Assembly (NCBI GenBank): GCA_963789825.1
Contig: CAWBME010000010.1
Span: forward strand, 62,001 to 126,000
Source: PFL42 sp963789825
GTDB taxonomy: Bacteria; Chloroflexota; Anaerolineae; Anaerolineales; E44-bin32
Reading direction: 5' to 3'
Length of the DNA stretch: 64,000 nt
Below, piece by piece: positions 18,774 to 30,713 of the stretch. The position numbers were made by a program, and so were the translations under genes. The notes beneath the pieces were generated by a model. It was given only the letters and a program-made list of their open reading frames with translations, searched no databases and was not told the origin of the DNA. Position 1 is the first letter of the stretch. Each line of letters starts with the position of its first letter.

Positions 18774-20243
18774 TCAGCGTCTCGTGGGCGGCGAGGCGAA
18801 CTCGGCATCGGCGGCTTTCAGGATGCGCTCGAATTCCTTCTTCTGCGCCTCATCCAGAGGCTGTGGCTGATGGTTTCGCAGGATGGTCTCGACCTTGTCG
18901 CGGGCGACCTGCAGCGGATCCTGCATCCCGCCCGCCGGAGCGGGCTGGGAGGTCAGGTCCGAGAACCGCAGGCGGCGCATGCTGTCGCGGGCGTGCTTGT
19001 GGCGCAAGAACACGCCCCGCGGGCCGACCTGCCGCACGACGTCGACCGCCAGCGCCTGCTCGCTCACGTCGAGCCGCTCGGCCAGCACCCGCACCCGGTG
19101 ATAGATGTCGGAGTCCAGGATCAAGCTCCTCCGGGTAGAGTAGCGTGCAGGCCTCCAGCAGCCCCATGCCGCTCCCGGTCTCGGCGCCGCACAGGGCACA
19201 CAGCATCAGGGAAGCTGGCGCTTCGGCCGCCGACTGCCAACCCGGAACCAGGGCATCCGTCCCGAAGCAGCCGGCCAGCGTGGGCACGCCCCAGTGGTGG
19301 GCGATCTCGACGCCGAGCGGGTAGAACGGGTCGCCCTCCCAGGCGGTGGCGAGGTAGGCGCCGGTGCGCGGGTGCATGATGCCGGGCATCATCGAGTGGA
19401 AGACCGCGCGCCCGGGAAGCGCCAGCTGGATGAGGACCAGCGCGGCAACGATCTCGGCGTCGGCGGCCGCCAGCGTTCCGGCGATCGTGCCCGGCCCGGT
19501 CGAGCCGGTGTTGGCCATCGACATGAAGCCCACCGGCAGGCCGGCCTCGGCCAAGACCAGCGCCGCCTCCATGCCGCCTTCGTCCTGCGCCAGCGGGGCG
19601 ATCGTACACACCAGCGACGAGAGCGGCGGCCGGGCGCGCAGGGTGGCCTCGTCGCCGGCGACGACGTGCGCCAGCTCGACGGCGTAGCGCGCCATGCGCT
19701 CGTCCATGACCGTCTCGGTCTGCACATGCTTGACGGTATTGCGGAACGAGGCATCGAGCTCGTGGAGCGGCGCCGTGCGCGGATGGTCCTGCGCGCTGAC
19801 GATCGGCCAGTAGAAGCCGACGGAGGACAGGGCGTCGGCCACCCGGGCCATGCGGGCGATGTCCTCCTTCTGCGACGGCCGTCGCTGGCGGGTCTCGAAG
19901 TCGATCGTCTCGACTCCGCAGCCATCCGTCGCCACGAACATCGCCGTCCCGTCGAGCACGGCATCGTGCGCCGGGCTGCGGGCCCCCAGCGCGTAGTGCC
20001 GCGGCGCCGCGCCATCGCCTGCAGCACCAGGTCCGGCGGCAGGCGCACGATTTCGGTCGCCTCGTCAATCTCGGCGCCGTGCTGGCGGTAGATCGCGCGC
20101 GCCTTGCTCGACGGACAATGCACGCCGACCGAATGCAGGATCTCGAGCGAGGCGAGGCGCAGAGCCTCCAACTGGTCCTCTGCCAGGATGCGCATCCGAT
20201 ATCCCGGCCGGATCGGTTCAAGCGTGGGCGTCACGCTGGGCAA
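18774..20243 (-). CDS. MttB-family corrinoid methyltransferase, paralogue 3, two frameshifts
   Basis: Third MttB-superfamily member, about 489 residues. Translation probably starts at the TTG at 20243, eight bases after a perfect AGGAGGT. Two single-base changes restore the frame: one missing base near 19998 (giving APRHYALGARSPAHD) and one extra T near 19122 (giving LLYPEELILDSD). It is clearly closest to paralogue 4, sharing DGCGVETIDFETRQRRPS, PIVSAQDHPRTAPLHE and VVRQVGPRGVFLRHKH-type segments. The breaks are not amber codons. It is 38 bases from paralogue 4, so the pair is co-transcribed and probably arose by tandem duplication. Confidence 0.84.
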
Positions 20244-20281
20244 GACGGCACCTCCTGCGAACCGGCGAGCAGGTCATCCGC

Positions 20282-21746
20282 TCAGTCGGCCGCTCCACCA
20301 ATCTCCTTGTCGGCGGCGGCCAGGATGCGCTGCAGCTCGCGCTGTGCAGCGGCCTCGAGCGGCTGCGGATGGTGGTTCTCCAGAATCCAGTGCAGGCGCT
20401 CGCGGGCGACCTCGGTCGGATCGCGGTAGGCGCCGCTCGGGCCGGCGTGGTGGGTCAGCGCAGGACGCAGCGCTTCGCGCATGAACTTGCGCGTGTGCTT
20501 CTGCGCCAGGAAGTGTCCCCCGGGACCAACCGAACGCACGACATCCAGCGCCAGAGTCTCTTCGCTGACGTCCAAGTCCATCAATGCAAAGCGCCCGCGG
20601 TGGTAGGTGTCGTCGTCGAGGATGATCGCTTCAGGGTAGAGCAGCGTGTAGGTATTGACCAGGCCGATGCCGGTCACGAACTCGGCGCCGGTCAGCGCCA
20701 CCCAGAATGCGTCCAGGGCGACCTCAACTCCCGATTGCCACATCCCTGGCCGATCGCAATCGGTGCCATACGCACCGCCCAGGCTGGGCATGCCCCAGTG
20801 ATGCGCCAGCTCGACGGGCGCGAAGCGACCGCGCGAGTCCAGCGGATAGCTGACGTAGTTCCCGGAGCGTGGATCGGCCCAGGCGTGCATTTCCGAGTGG
20901 AAGACCGGCGCGCCAGGGTGTGCCAGCTGGAGCAGCACGGTGGCGCTGATGATCTCGGCGTCGGCCAGCGCCAGCGCACCGGCGAGCGTCGCCGGCGCGG
21001 TCGTGCCCAGCGTCGGCATGGCCAGGAACCCGACCGGCACGCCGGCTTCGGCCAACACCAGCGCGCCCTCGATGCCCTCGGTGTCCTGTGTCAGCGGGGC
21101 AATCGTGCACACGACCAGCGAGAACGGCGGCCGCCGACGCAGTTGCTCCTTCGACCCGGCGATCACCGTCGCCATCTCGACGGCGTAGCGCGCCGGCGCG
21201 GCACCCATGATCGTCTCGCTCTGGACATGCTTGATGCTGTTGTTGAAGCAGGCATCGATCTCGTGCAGCGGGGCGGTCTTGCCATGGTCCTGGGCGCTGA
21301 CGATCGGCCACACGAACGAGATCGACGAGAGGTAGTCAGCGACCCTGCGCCATACGCGCCACGTCGTCCTTGCGCGACGGTCGGCGCTCCCCCGTCTCGA
21401 AATCGATCGTCTCCACACCGCAGCCATCGTTGGTGAAGTAGGTGACGTTCTCCTGGAGCTGCAGGTCGAACGCCGGATCGCGCGCCCCCAGCGGGAAGTA
21501 GCGCGGCACGGTCTTCATGGCCTGGAAGACCAGGTCGCGTGGGAAGCGCACAATCTGGGTGGAGGGATCGACCTGGGCGCCGTGCTCGGCCAGGATGCGC
21601 AGCGCGGTCTCCGACGGAAAGCGAACGCCGACCTCCTCCAGCATCCGCAGCGTCGTCTCCTGCAGGTCGTCGAGCTGGTCATCGCTCAGGCAGCGCAGTC
21701 GCTGCGTGGTGCGCAGCGGCTCGATGCCGGGTCGCTCGGTTGTCAT
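20282..21746 (-). CDS. MttB-family corrinoid methyltransferase, paralogue 4, one frameshift
   Basis: Fourth MttB-superfamily protein, about 488 residues, with an AAGGAG site before its ATG. One extra G in a GGG run near 21346 breaks the frame; removing it gives MAQVADYLSSI. Segments shared with paralogue 3 include DGCGVETIDFETGERRPS, HEIDACFNNSIKHVQSETIM and VVRSVGPGGHFLAQKHTRKF. The C-terminus has the helical HHPQPLEAAAQRELQ tail seen in most paralogues here. It directly follows the corrinoid protein gene in the direction of transcription, which fits a methyltransferase-corrinoid pair. Confidence 0.86.
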
Positions 21747-21857
21747 GGCGTCAAGGCTCCTTGGCAGCAGGCGTCGGGCGGACGCGGCCGGCCCGACAGA
21801 ATCGACGCGGACGGCTCCGGTCCTCCGAGGACCGAGGGTCGCCTCGGATGGAGGCGG

Positions 21858-22516
<659 letters not shown>

Positions 22517-22628
22517 GCCTCCTTGGCAAGCGATTGGACCGCTGGGGCCGGCGGCGCAGCGCGGTGCTTCCGGGGCCCTCCCCATGGGCCATGGATCGAG
22601 ATCGCAATGGCGAAGCGGCGCCTCCCGA

Positions 22629-23939
22629 CTACAGCTTCTTCACGACCTCCGCCAGCTCGGTCAACGTCCGATCGATGTCCGCCGGCGAATGCGCCTCGCA
22701 CAAGAACCACGGTTCCTTGCCGTCGATCTCGTACTCGATCCCCCGGGCGCGGATGCCGGCGTGGATCTTCTCGTACAGTCCCATGTCGGCGGCCGCCAGG
22801 TCGCGGTACTCGACCGGCGGCTTCTCCAGCCCGAGCACGAAGGAGAACATCGCCGGGACCCCGGTGAGCGTGTGGGGAATCCCCTTCTCGGTCAGGATCA
22901 GGTGAATGCCCTGCATCAGGCGCTTGCCCTGGGCGGCGATCGTCTTCAGCGCCGGGGTGGTCTGGAGCACTTCCAGCGTGGCCAGGGCTGCGGCCACGCC
23001 GGGCACATTGCTGCAGTAGGTTCCCCCGTGGGCCATGCGGCCGGGTTCGATCACGCTCATCACCGCCCGCGATCCGCCGACGGCCGCCAGCGGATAGCCG
23101 TTGGCCAGCGACTTGGCATACGTCATCAGGTCGCCGCGCACCTTGAAGTACTCGGTGGCGCCGCCGCGGGCGATGCGGAATCCGGTCTTGACTTCGTCCA
23201 TGATCATCACGATGCCGAATTCGTCGCACAGCCGGCGGATGTGCCCCAGCCAGCCGCGCCTCGGCATGACGGTCGTCATATTGGCGGCGATCGGCTCGAC
23301 CAGGATGGCGGCGATTTCCCCGTAGCGCGCCCGCACGGTCGCTTCGAGCATCTCGAAGTCGTTGTACGGCAGCATGATCACCAGGTCCTTGAGGCAGGCC
23401 GGCATGCCCGACGAGTTGGCGACCGGCGTCGGGCTGCGCCGCGAGCCCAGCGACCCGTAGGCGGTGTAGGCCGTCGACCACAGGGCGTAGTCGTAGAAGC
23501 CGTGGTAGGTCCCTTCGAACTTGACGATCTTCTCGCGGTTGGTGTGCGCCCGGGCGATGCGCAGCGCATGCATCGTCGCCTCGGTGCCGGAGTTGACGAA
23601 GCGCACCATCTCCACCCCGGGGCACATCGCCACCACTTTCTCGGCCAGCTCGACTTCCAGCAGATGACTGTGGGCGAACAAGGTTCCCTGGTCAATCGCC
23701 TCGTGCACTCGGGCATTCACCCGGGGGTCGGCGTGGCCGAGAATGATCGGGCCAAAGGCCATGCGGTAGTCGAGATAGCGATTGCCGTCGGCATCCCAGA
23801 CATAGGCGCCCTCGCCGCGGGCGATCACCGGGGTTTCGTCTCCCCAGTAGCGGAAGTTGGAGCTCACCCCCCACGGCATGACTTTCTTGGCGCGGGCAAA
23901 GACCGCGCGCGTCTTGGATAGGTTCAATCCATCTGCCAT
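22629..23939 (-). CDS. Class-III aminotransferase, glutamate-1-semialdehyde-aminomutase-like
   Basis: PLP enzyme of 436 residues, intact. It has the GSA-type start (FARAKKVMPWGVSSN), FVNSGTEATMHALRIAR, FEGTYHGFYD, IVMIMDEVKTGFR and TYAKSLANGYPLAAVGG with the catalytic lysine. HemL itself makes 5-aminolevulinate, but the context here (corrinoid protein upstream of MttB genes, three other class-III aminotransferases) and the divergent C-terminus point to a catabolic relative acting on an amino acid or amine. GAGGAGGAAGG precedes the ATG. The 112-base gap to the corrinoid gene is consistent with one operon. Confidence 0.87.
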   Translation of the reverse strand: MADGLNLSKTRAVFARAKKVMPWGVSSNFRYWGDETPVIARGEGAYVWDADGNRYLDYRMAFGPIILGHADPRVNARVHEAIDQGTLFAHSHLLEVELAEKVVAMCPGVEMVRFVNSGTEATMHALRIARAHTNREKIVKFEGTYHGFYDYALWSTAYTAYGSLGSRRSPTPVANSSGMPACLKDLVIMLPYNDFEMLEATVRARYGEIAAILVEPIAANMTTVMPRRGWLGHIRRLCDEFGIVMIMDEVKTGFRIARGGATEYFKVRGDLMTYAKSLANGYPLAAVGGSRAVMSVIEPGRMAHGGTYCSNVPGVAAALATLEVLQTTPALKTIAAQGKRLMQGIHLILTEKGIPHTLTGVPAMFSFVLGLEKPPVEYRDLAAADMGLYEKIHAGIRARGIEYEIDGKEPWFLCEAHSPADIDRTLTELAEVVKKL

Positions 23940-23963
23940 GCCTTCCTCCTCAGCCGCAGCTGC

Positions 23964-25292
23964 CTATCCGGCGGTCGCCGCCCGAATCGCGTTCTCGATG
24001 ATCTTCAGCCCGTGCAACAACTCGTCGCGAGTGATACACAGCGGCGGGCAGGCAAAGACCAGGTTCTTGTTGACAAACGTCGACAGGCCGTCCTGGAGAA
24101 GCCGCGTCTTGATCTTCCCCATCGTCGGAGCGTCCAGCGGCGCGCGGGTCGTCCGATCCGATGACGAGCTCGAGCACGGAGAACAGCCCGATCCCGCGCA
24201 CGTCGCCCACCACCGGCAGACGCGGCTTGGATCGCCCGCAGTTCCTCCAGCAGCACCTCGCCCATGCGGCGGCTGTTCTCGATCAGGTTCTCCTGCTCAT
24301 ACACCTCGAGCGTCGCCAGGCCGGCGGCGCACGACATCGGGTGGCCGTAGTAGGTCAGGCCCAGGTAGAGCACCCGCTCGTCGAAGTGGCGGGCGATGGC
24401 CTCCGAGACCACCACGCCGCCCAAGCGGCAGGTAGCCGGAGGTCACGCCCTTGGCGATGGTCATGATGTCGGGCACGACGTCCCAGTGATCGACGGCGAA
24501 CCACTTGCCGGTGCGCCCGAAGCCGCTCATCACCTCGTCCGAGATCAGCAGCACGCCGTACTTGCGGGTGATCTCGCGCAGGCGCGGCCAGTAGTCATCC
24601 GGCGGCACCAGGATGCCGTTCGAGCCGGTGACGCCTTCCATGATCAGGGCGGCGACGGTCTCGGGCCCTTCGTACTGGATCATCTGCTCGATGTGGGTGA
24701 TGCACTCCCGATGACAGGTCTGCGGGGTGTAGCCGAACACGCAGCGATAGCAGTACGGATCGAAGCAATGCACGACGCCGGGGATGCCAGGCTCGACCGG
24801 CGGCCGGCGGTAGTCGCCGCTCAAGGTGATGGCGCCATAGGTCGCGCCGTGATACGAGACGTAGCGCGCCAGGATCTTGTGCCGTCCGGTAAACAACCGG
24901 GCGAACTTGATGGCGTTCTCGTTGGCCTCGGCGCCGCCCAGGGTGAAGAAGACCTTGTTCAGGTCGCCGGGCGCAAGCTGGGCAATCCGCTCGGCCAGGC
25001 GCGCCTTGGGCTCATGCGCCGCGCTGGGATGGGCGGCGCACAGCCTCGCCGCCTGCTCCTGGATCGCCGCCACGACCTTCGGGTGCTGGTAGCCGATGTT
25101 GAGATTCATCAGCTGGGACGAGAAATCCAGATAGCGCTTGCCGTCGGCGTCCCAGAAGGTGATGCCCTCACCGCCGACGACGGGGATCGGATCGACGGCA
25201 TTCTGGGCCGACCACGAGAAGAAGGCGTACTGCTTGTTGAGCCGTACGATCTCCTGCGCGCTCAGGCCTGACGGCGTGATGGTTTGGGACAT
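23964..25292 (-). CDS. Class-III aminotransferase (omega-amine:pyruvate type), several frameshifts
   Basis: Third class-III aminotransferase. The first 320 residues are in one frame: DADGKRYLDFSSQLMNLNIGYQHP, FFTLGGAEANENAIKFAR, SYHGATYGAI, LLISDEVMSGFGRTGKWF and TIAKGVTSGYLPLG (PLP lysine). After about 24425 the reading passes through at least three frames, with recognisable pieces GLTYYGHPMSCAAGLATLEVYE and VGDVRGIGLFSVLELV, ending at a TAG at 23964-23966. A Cys/His-rich insert (YRCVFGYTPQTCHREC) is unusual and could bind a metal. It resembles aminotransferases of omega-amino acids such as beta-alanine. Starts with ATG after AGGAGGATCGC. Confidence 0.8.
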
Positions 25293-25417
25293 GCGATCCT
25301 CCTGAGCCTACTGCCGGCCAGCGCCGGTCCGACCCCAACCCGAGGCCCCCCGGCAAACGGCGTGCTTCCTGGCTGAGCCCGGTTCTCCGTCCCTCCACCG
25401 GCGGCAAGGGCCTCGGG

Positions 25418-26801
25418 TCATAGACTTTGTTGAACCGAAGCCAATGTGTCGGTCAGCCGGTTAAGCACCTCGTCGAGCAGGTCATATTCGATGACCAACG
25501 GGGGCTCAATGCGCACGGTGTGCGCGCTGGTGAGCGTACCGGCCACCAGCACACCGCGCTTGAATAGCCCGGCAGCCACCTTGTAGCCGATCTCAGGATC
25601 CTGGAAGTGCATGCCGATCAGCAGGCCCTTGCCGGTGATGCCGTTGGCGCCGTAGTGCGGATCGTAGATCTGCGGGTACTTGCCCGCCAGCTCAATCAGC
25701 TTGGGCATCAGATAGTCGCCCTTGGCGGCGGCCTGCTCCCACAGCCGATCGCGCAGCAAGACATTGATCGAAGCGATGGCCGCGCTGCACGCCAGCGGAT
25801 TCCCACCCGTGGTTGTGGTGTGGATGAACGGGTTGGGATACATCATCACTTGCCAGATTTCCTCGGTCGAGCAGAAGGCGCTCACCGGCATCACCCCGCC
25901 GCCCAGCGCCTTGGCCACGCCCAGGATGTCGGGCACCACGCCCCAGTGGTCCAACCCCCACAGCTTGCCGGTGCGGCCCATGCCGGTCTGGACTTCGTCG
26001 GCGATCAGCAGCACGCCATAGTGCTTGGTCAGCTCGCGCACGCGTGGCCAGAAGTCGTCCGGCGGGACGATCCCGCCGGCCTCGCCCTGGATCGGCTCCA
26101 TCAGCACCGCGGCGATGTCGATGCCGACCTTCTGGCAGATATCCAGCTGCTGCTCGACCGCGTCGGCGTCGCCGAAGGGGACGTGGTAGACCGGGCCGCC
26201 GTAGAGCACGCCGGGCGGCTGAGCGGTAGTCCGCCTTGCCCATCATGCTCAGCGAGCCCATCGTCTTGCCGTGGAAGGCCTTGAGGGCGACGATGAAGCC
26301 GGCCTTGCGGGTGTACATCTTGGCGAGCTTGATCGTGCCTTCCATGGCCTCGGTGCCGCTGGCGCAAAAGAAGGAGTAGCGGATGTCGCCGGGGGTGATC
26401 TCGGCCATCAGGCGTGCCAGCACGCCCGCGCAGCGGGTCGATCAGCTCCTGGCTCGGCATCGGCGTGCGCAGGGTGAGCTGCGCCTTGACGGCGTCCACG
26501 ACGTCGGGATGCGACCAGCCGTGGGCCAGCAGGCCGTAGCCGCCCAGGCAGTCGATGTACTTCGCGGCCGAGGACGTCCTCGAACATGGCGCCCGGAACC
26601 GGTCCACTCGGTGGCCGCCCAGTCTCCGGCCTCGGTCACCGACTTGCGGTACTCCAGCCAGCCCTTGTTGAAGTAGTCGGCGAAGTTGGCCTTGGACTCT
26701 TCGATGATCGCCTTGCCTTCCGTCTCCGAGAGGCCTAGGCTTGTGCAGGATCTCAATCCAGCGCGACGAGTACTCAGGGCCTTGTCGAGGGACTGAGGCA
26801 T
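25418..26801 (-). CDS. patA: Putrescine aminotransferase-like class-III enzyme, at least five frameshifts
   Basis: The C-terminal 264 residues and scattered N-terminal pieces match the layout of putrescine aminotransferase (YgjG/PatA): EESKANFADYFNKGWLEYRK, LGGYGLLAHGWSHPDVVDAV, MPSQELIDPLR, FHGKTMGSLS, LIADEVQTGMGRTGK, VAKALGGGVMPVSAF and the PLP lysine in the last. PatA converts putrescine to 4-aminobutanal. AAGGAGAGC precedes the ATG at 26801. Breaks lie near 26778 (missing base), 26741 (extra C), about 26590-26570, 26425 and 26215. Frame changes are dense only in the first 600 bases. The assignment points to polyamines as substrates of the island, though cadaverine or other diamines are possible. 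Confidence 0.8.
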
Positions 26802-26888
26802 GGCAGCTCTCCTTGCTTGCTGAGGGAGAGCCATGCCCGGCGCCTGGCGGGCCTCCGGGCATGGTTCCAACCCTCGTGCTACGGCAGA

Positions 26889-28097
26889 TTACATCTCCCG
26901 GATGCCGTACGGGAAGTCGTACTTCGGCATGCGTTCCAGGAAGGGATCCGGGTCGAAGGCTTCCGGCCCGAGCACACCCTTGCCTGTCCAGATGCCGTGC
27001 TGCAGCAGATCCCAGGCGATCACCGGATTGACCGCCGTCTGCCAGACCACCGCCTGCACACCGTACTTCTTCATGCAGGTCTCGTTGTCGGCCACCTGAT
27101 AGAGATACACCTGGCGCGGCTTGCCGTTCTTCTTGCCCTTGACCCAGGTGCCGGCGCAGGTCTTGCCAAACATCCGGTCGCCGAGATGCGCCGGATCGGG
27201 CAGGCAGGCCGCCACGACATCGCGCGGGGCAACCTTGACCGCCCTCACCTGGATCGGGTTCTTGTTGTCCAGGCCGAGCATCTTGAGCGTCTTGAGCACA
27301 CGGATGAAGTCTTCGCCCGAGCCCGTACTTGAACGTCACGCGCTTGCACTTCACCCAGCGCGGCACCAGCAGCACCTCTTCGTGCTCGACGTTGACGCAC
27401 TCCTGCTTGCCCGATGCCCTCGGGGAACTCGAAGATCTCCGGTTCGGAGAACGGCTGCGGTGGTGTACCAGCCGCGGTCTTTCTCCCAGATGACCGGCGG
27501 GTTGAGGCACTCTTCGATCGTCGTCCAGATCGAGAAGTTGGGGGCGAACTCGTAGCCGCGCACTTCCAGGTTGGCGCCGTCGCGAACGCCGATCTCGTCG
27601 ATCTCGTCGAAGAGGTGCTTCTCGGCATACTTGGCAAAGACGTCGGCCATGCCGGGCTCGACGCCCATCCCCAGCAACGCCAGCCGCCCCTTCTTCTCCC
27701 ACTTCTCGGCGCGCTCGAACTGGTAGTCGCCCAGCTTGACGCCGCGCTTCTCGAACGGCTTCTGCGGATGCGGCGTCGAGAGCGTCATCGCCATATCCAT
27801 GTAGGTGCAGCCGTAGCGGAAGGCGGCGTCGAAGATCTGTTCGTTGAACAACGGCTCGACGGCGTTCATGATCAGGTCGACCTTGTGCTTCTTGGCCAGC
27901 TCGACGATCTGGCTGCGGGTTCTGGCGTCGATCTGCTCCACCGGGAACTTCTTCGGCTGGCGCAGCTTGGCCTTGACCTCTCGGCAGCGCTTGGGATTGA
28001 TGTCGCACAACACGATCTTCTCGACCCAGGGCTTGTCCTGGGCGATCACGGCGATCGACTCGCCGACGCCCCCCACCCCGACCAACAGGACTCGCAT
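26889..28097 (-). CDS. Saccharopine-dehydrogenase-like NAD(P) oxidoreductase, about three frameshifts
   Basis: Rossmann-fold enzyme of about 403 residues. The start MRVLLVGVGGVGESIA has the GxGxxG nucleotide-binding loop; then VEQIDARTR, NAVEPLFNEQIFDAAF and YMDMAM follow the saccharopine/carboxynorspermidine/lysine-dehydrogenase family. The C-terminal domain is intact from about 27299 downward; three small shifts lie near 27470, 27412 and 27325. Family reactions include lysine 6-dehydrogenation and carboxynorspermidine or homospermidine chemistry, so a role in lysine or polyamine breakdown beside PatA is reasonable. AAGGAGG precedes the ATG. It sits between patA and the APC permease. Confidence 0.83.
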
Positions 28098-28118
28098 GCT
28101 AGCCTCCTTCCACTCTGC

Positions 28119-29707
28119 TTAGAGCGGTTCTGCCCCTTCGGATTCGTAGGGATTGATGTCCGGCACACCGCGCTTGAGATAGCGTTTGATCGGGAAGTAC
28201 AGAATGGCGCCCAGCAGAATCGCCACCAGCGCCAGCCACAAAGACGTCAACCCTTCCTCGACCACCTGTGAGTAGATCGCCAGCAGGATGATGAACGTCG
28301 GCCCCAAGGTGATCAGGAACAGGCCGAAGTAGCCACCGGGGACCTTCATGCGCGGCACATCCGGCTTGGTGAAGCGCAGCTTCCACAGCGCAGCGAACTC
28401 GGCCAGGATCACCAGCGTCTGCAGGAACACGTCCACCACGACCAGGACGGCGAAGGCACTCAAGGCGAAGACACTGAAGATCACTCCGCAGAAGATGATC
28501 GCCACCCAGGGTGTGCCGTAGCGCGGATGGACGTGCACCAACCAGCGCGGCATCATGCCGTCCTCGGCCAGGGCGAAGGGGACGCGCGTGCCTCCCAGGC
28601 TGTTCCCGATGAACAGCCCGATCATGCTGAGCACCGCCGCCAGGGTGATCGTGACGCCCAGCGCCCTCGGCCAGGGGCTCTCCGGTCCGGCCAGGACCTC
28701 GCCCAGCCGTTGGCCGATATCCGGGAATTCCCATCCGACGGGGCTGCCTGGATCGACTCCCCAGGCTTCCATCTGCTCGGCCGTGACCCCGTACTCCTCC
28801 AGCACGACCCCGATCCCTTCCCCGTCTTCGTATTCCTCGATGCCCCAGAGATGATGACGGCCGTCCTCCCCTGCACCCCCGTACAGTCCGGCCACGGTTG
28901 GGCCGGCATAGGTCAGGATCGCCGCCACCAGGACGAGCGCCATCGCCCGCGGATAGGTCTTGCGCGGATTGACGATCTCATCGCCGGCCGCCGCCGGCAG
29001 CTCCCAGCCCATGTAGTTCCACATCACGACGAACAGCCCCACGCTGAAGGCGCCAATCATCAACTCGCCCTCGGGGAGCATGGGGAGCGAGATCGTGACC
29101 CCGCCGCGGATCCAGTTGTAGAAGCCCACGATGGTCATCAACACCAGGGGCGCCATCATGACGACCGACATCCAGGCGGTGGTCAGCCCGGCCAGGCGCG
29201 CCCCGCGCACTTGCAGCCAGGTGATCAACCAGATCAGGACGGCTGCCACCAACCACGAAAGGAAGTTGGCCGAGAGCTCGGTCCCGCCGATCGTCGTCCC
29301 CTCGCGCAGCGCAGGAATGAAGAACCCCAGGTAGTAGGCGGCCAGCACGGGATAGATGGCCACATCCACCCAGGACACGACCCAGTTCATCCAACCGGCC
29401 AGGAATCCGCAAAGCCGCCGAAAGCCTGCTTGATCCAGTGGTAGTAGCCGCCTTCGACGGGCATCATCGAGTTCAGCTCACGCACCATCAGCATGTTGGG
29501 AAGGCTGAAGATGAGCGGCGTGATCACGATCAGCACCAGGGCCAGCCCCGGCCCCGACCAGCCGACCAGCGGCTCGATCCCGAACGAACCGCCGCACACG
29601 GTGAAGTAGATCAGACCGAAGAGCGGAAGAAGGGTGAGCTCACGCTTCAATCGCTTGCGTTCTTGCTTGATCTCGACTGCTGCGGACGATTCCGGTGTCG
29701 TCGACAT
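28119..29707 (-). CDS. APC-superfamily amino acid/amine permease, one frameshift
   Basis: Proton- or antiport-driven membrane transporter of about 529 residues with roughly twelve helices. The first helices (ELTLLPLFGLIYFTVCGGSFGIEPLVG) have the APC substrate-backbone loop. The frame breaks near 29398; adding one T turns FADSWPVG-stop into FADFLAGWMNW and continues normally. A hydrophilic, Glu/Gly-rich loop of about 65 residues (from GGAGEDGRHHLWG to ESPWPRALG, near residues 295-360) is inserted between two helices and is not typical. Relatives carry amino acids, polyamines or exchange them. It lies directly after the Lrp gene and upstream of the enzymes, as expected for a substrate importer. 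Confidence 0.88.
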
Positions 29708-29802
29708 CGGACTTCTCCTCCTCGGATGGATGGAATGCCCCCGGAATGGGTGAGCGGAATCAAGCGACAGCTGCCGAGCGGGTCAATCGCCTGCTGCCTC
29801 CT

Positions 29803-30393
29803 TCACTCCCTTGCCCGCCCTCGAGGGGACATGGGCAGGCCCGTGGCGGGATGATGCCTACCGCCGGACACGTGCCAGCGCCGGGTGCACGGTCCAGTTC
29901 CTCCCTCAGGGCTCGGCTCGGCATTGCCCCAGGACGCCCTGGGCACGCGCCACTGATAGACGTCCTTCAGGATCACCGGAACGATGACCGTCGTCGTCTT
30001 GCGCACTCCCGGCAACCGACCGATCACGTCCGTGACGAACGCATACACCTCGCGATTGTCGTGGCCGACGACCTGCACGCTGATATCGCTTTCGCCCATC
30101 GAGCAGCCGACATAGGTCACGCTCTCGAAGGTCGCCAGTCGCTCGGCGACCGAGGAGATGCTTCCCGGCTCGACCTGAATGAACACGTCGGCGACGACGG
30201 TGTACCCCAGCCGAGACGGAATGGGCATGGCGACGACGCGGATCAAGCCCTGTTCGAGCAGACGCTGCAAGCGGTAGCGCGCGGTACGCTCGGAGACGCC
30301 CAGTGCGCGCGCCAACGCCGCCGACGACAATCGGCCATCCTGCATCAGGTGTTCGATCAGTTGGACGTCGAGGCTGTCAAGGGGAGACGGCAT
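29803..30393 (-). CDS. Lrp/AsnC-family transcriptional regulator
   Basis: One-component regulator. Residues 1-60 form the winged helix-turn-helix (LDVQLIEHLMQDGRLSSAAL, then LGVSERTARYRLQRL); residues 65-155 form the RAM/AsnC effector domain. Usual length is about 150-165; here a Pro/Arg-rich tail of some 35 residues follows DVYQWRVP and may come from a late frameshift. It is the first gene of the minus-strand island, 95 bases before the permease gene, and is preceded by a good promoter. Lrp-type regulators usually sense amino acids and control nearby catabolic genes, so it is the likely switch for the island. Confidence 0.9.
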   Translation of the reverse strand: MPSPLDSLDVQLIEHLMQDGRLSSAALARALGVSERTARYRLQRLLEQGLIRVVAMPIPSRLGYTVVADVFIQVEPGSISSVAERLATFESVTYVGCSMGESDISVQVVGHDNREVYAFVTDVIGRLPGVRKTTTVIVPVILKDVYQWRVPRASWGNAEPSPEGGTGPCTRRWHVSGGRHHPATGLPMSPRGRARE

Positions 30394-30713
30394 CCGGTGG
30401 TCCGCTTGCCGACTGTTACCAATCTAGTGGGGAAACCGTCCCGAGTCAACCATCCTGTGGTACTTCATGTCGCTTTGCCCCGTTCTGCGGGGCCGGCATG
30501 CCGTTATCGGCAACTTGCTCTTCAGGAGTGGATTTGGCCAAATCGGATCGTGGGGCCAGACGGAGACCAGACCGCCGGTCCAGCGCCGAGCAGGGACCAT
30601 GCCCGCCGGCGCGGCCCGGGAGCCCCTGCCTCACGGCGAGCTGATGCCGGGCGGTGTGTTATGCTGGCCGGCAAGCCCGCCAGCAGGACCCGCCGGCGCA
30701 GGCGCACTATCCT
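30394..30713. other. Divergent intergenic region
   Basis: This 320-base spacer separates the Lrp gene (minus) from the methyltransferase gene (plus). It contains the promoter at 30421-30449 and no supported open frame. Confidence 0.5.
30421..30449 (-). promoter_or_regulatory. Promoter of the Lrp-led island
   Basis: On the minus strand TTGACT, 17 bases and TAGATT form a near-consensus sigma70 promoter about 30 bases before the Lrp start codon. It could drive the regulator alone or the start of the whole block. Confidence 0.68.
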
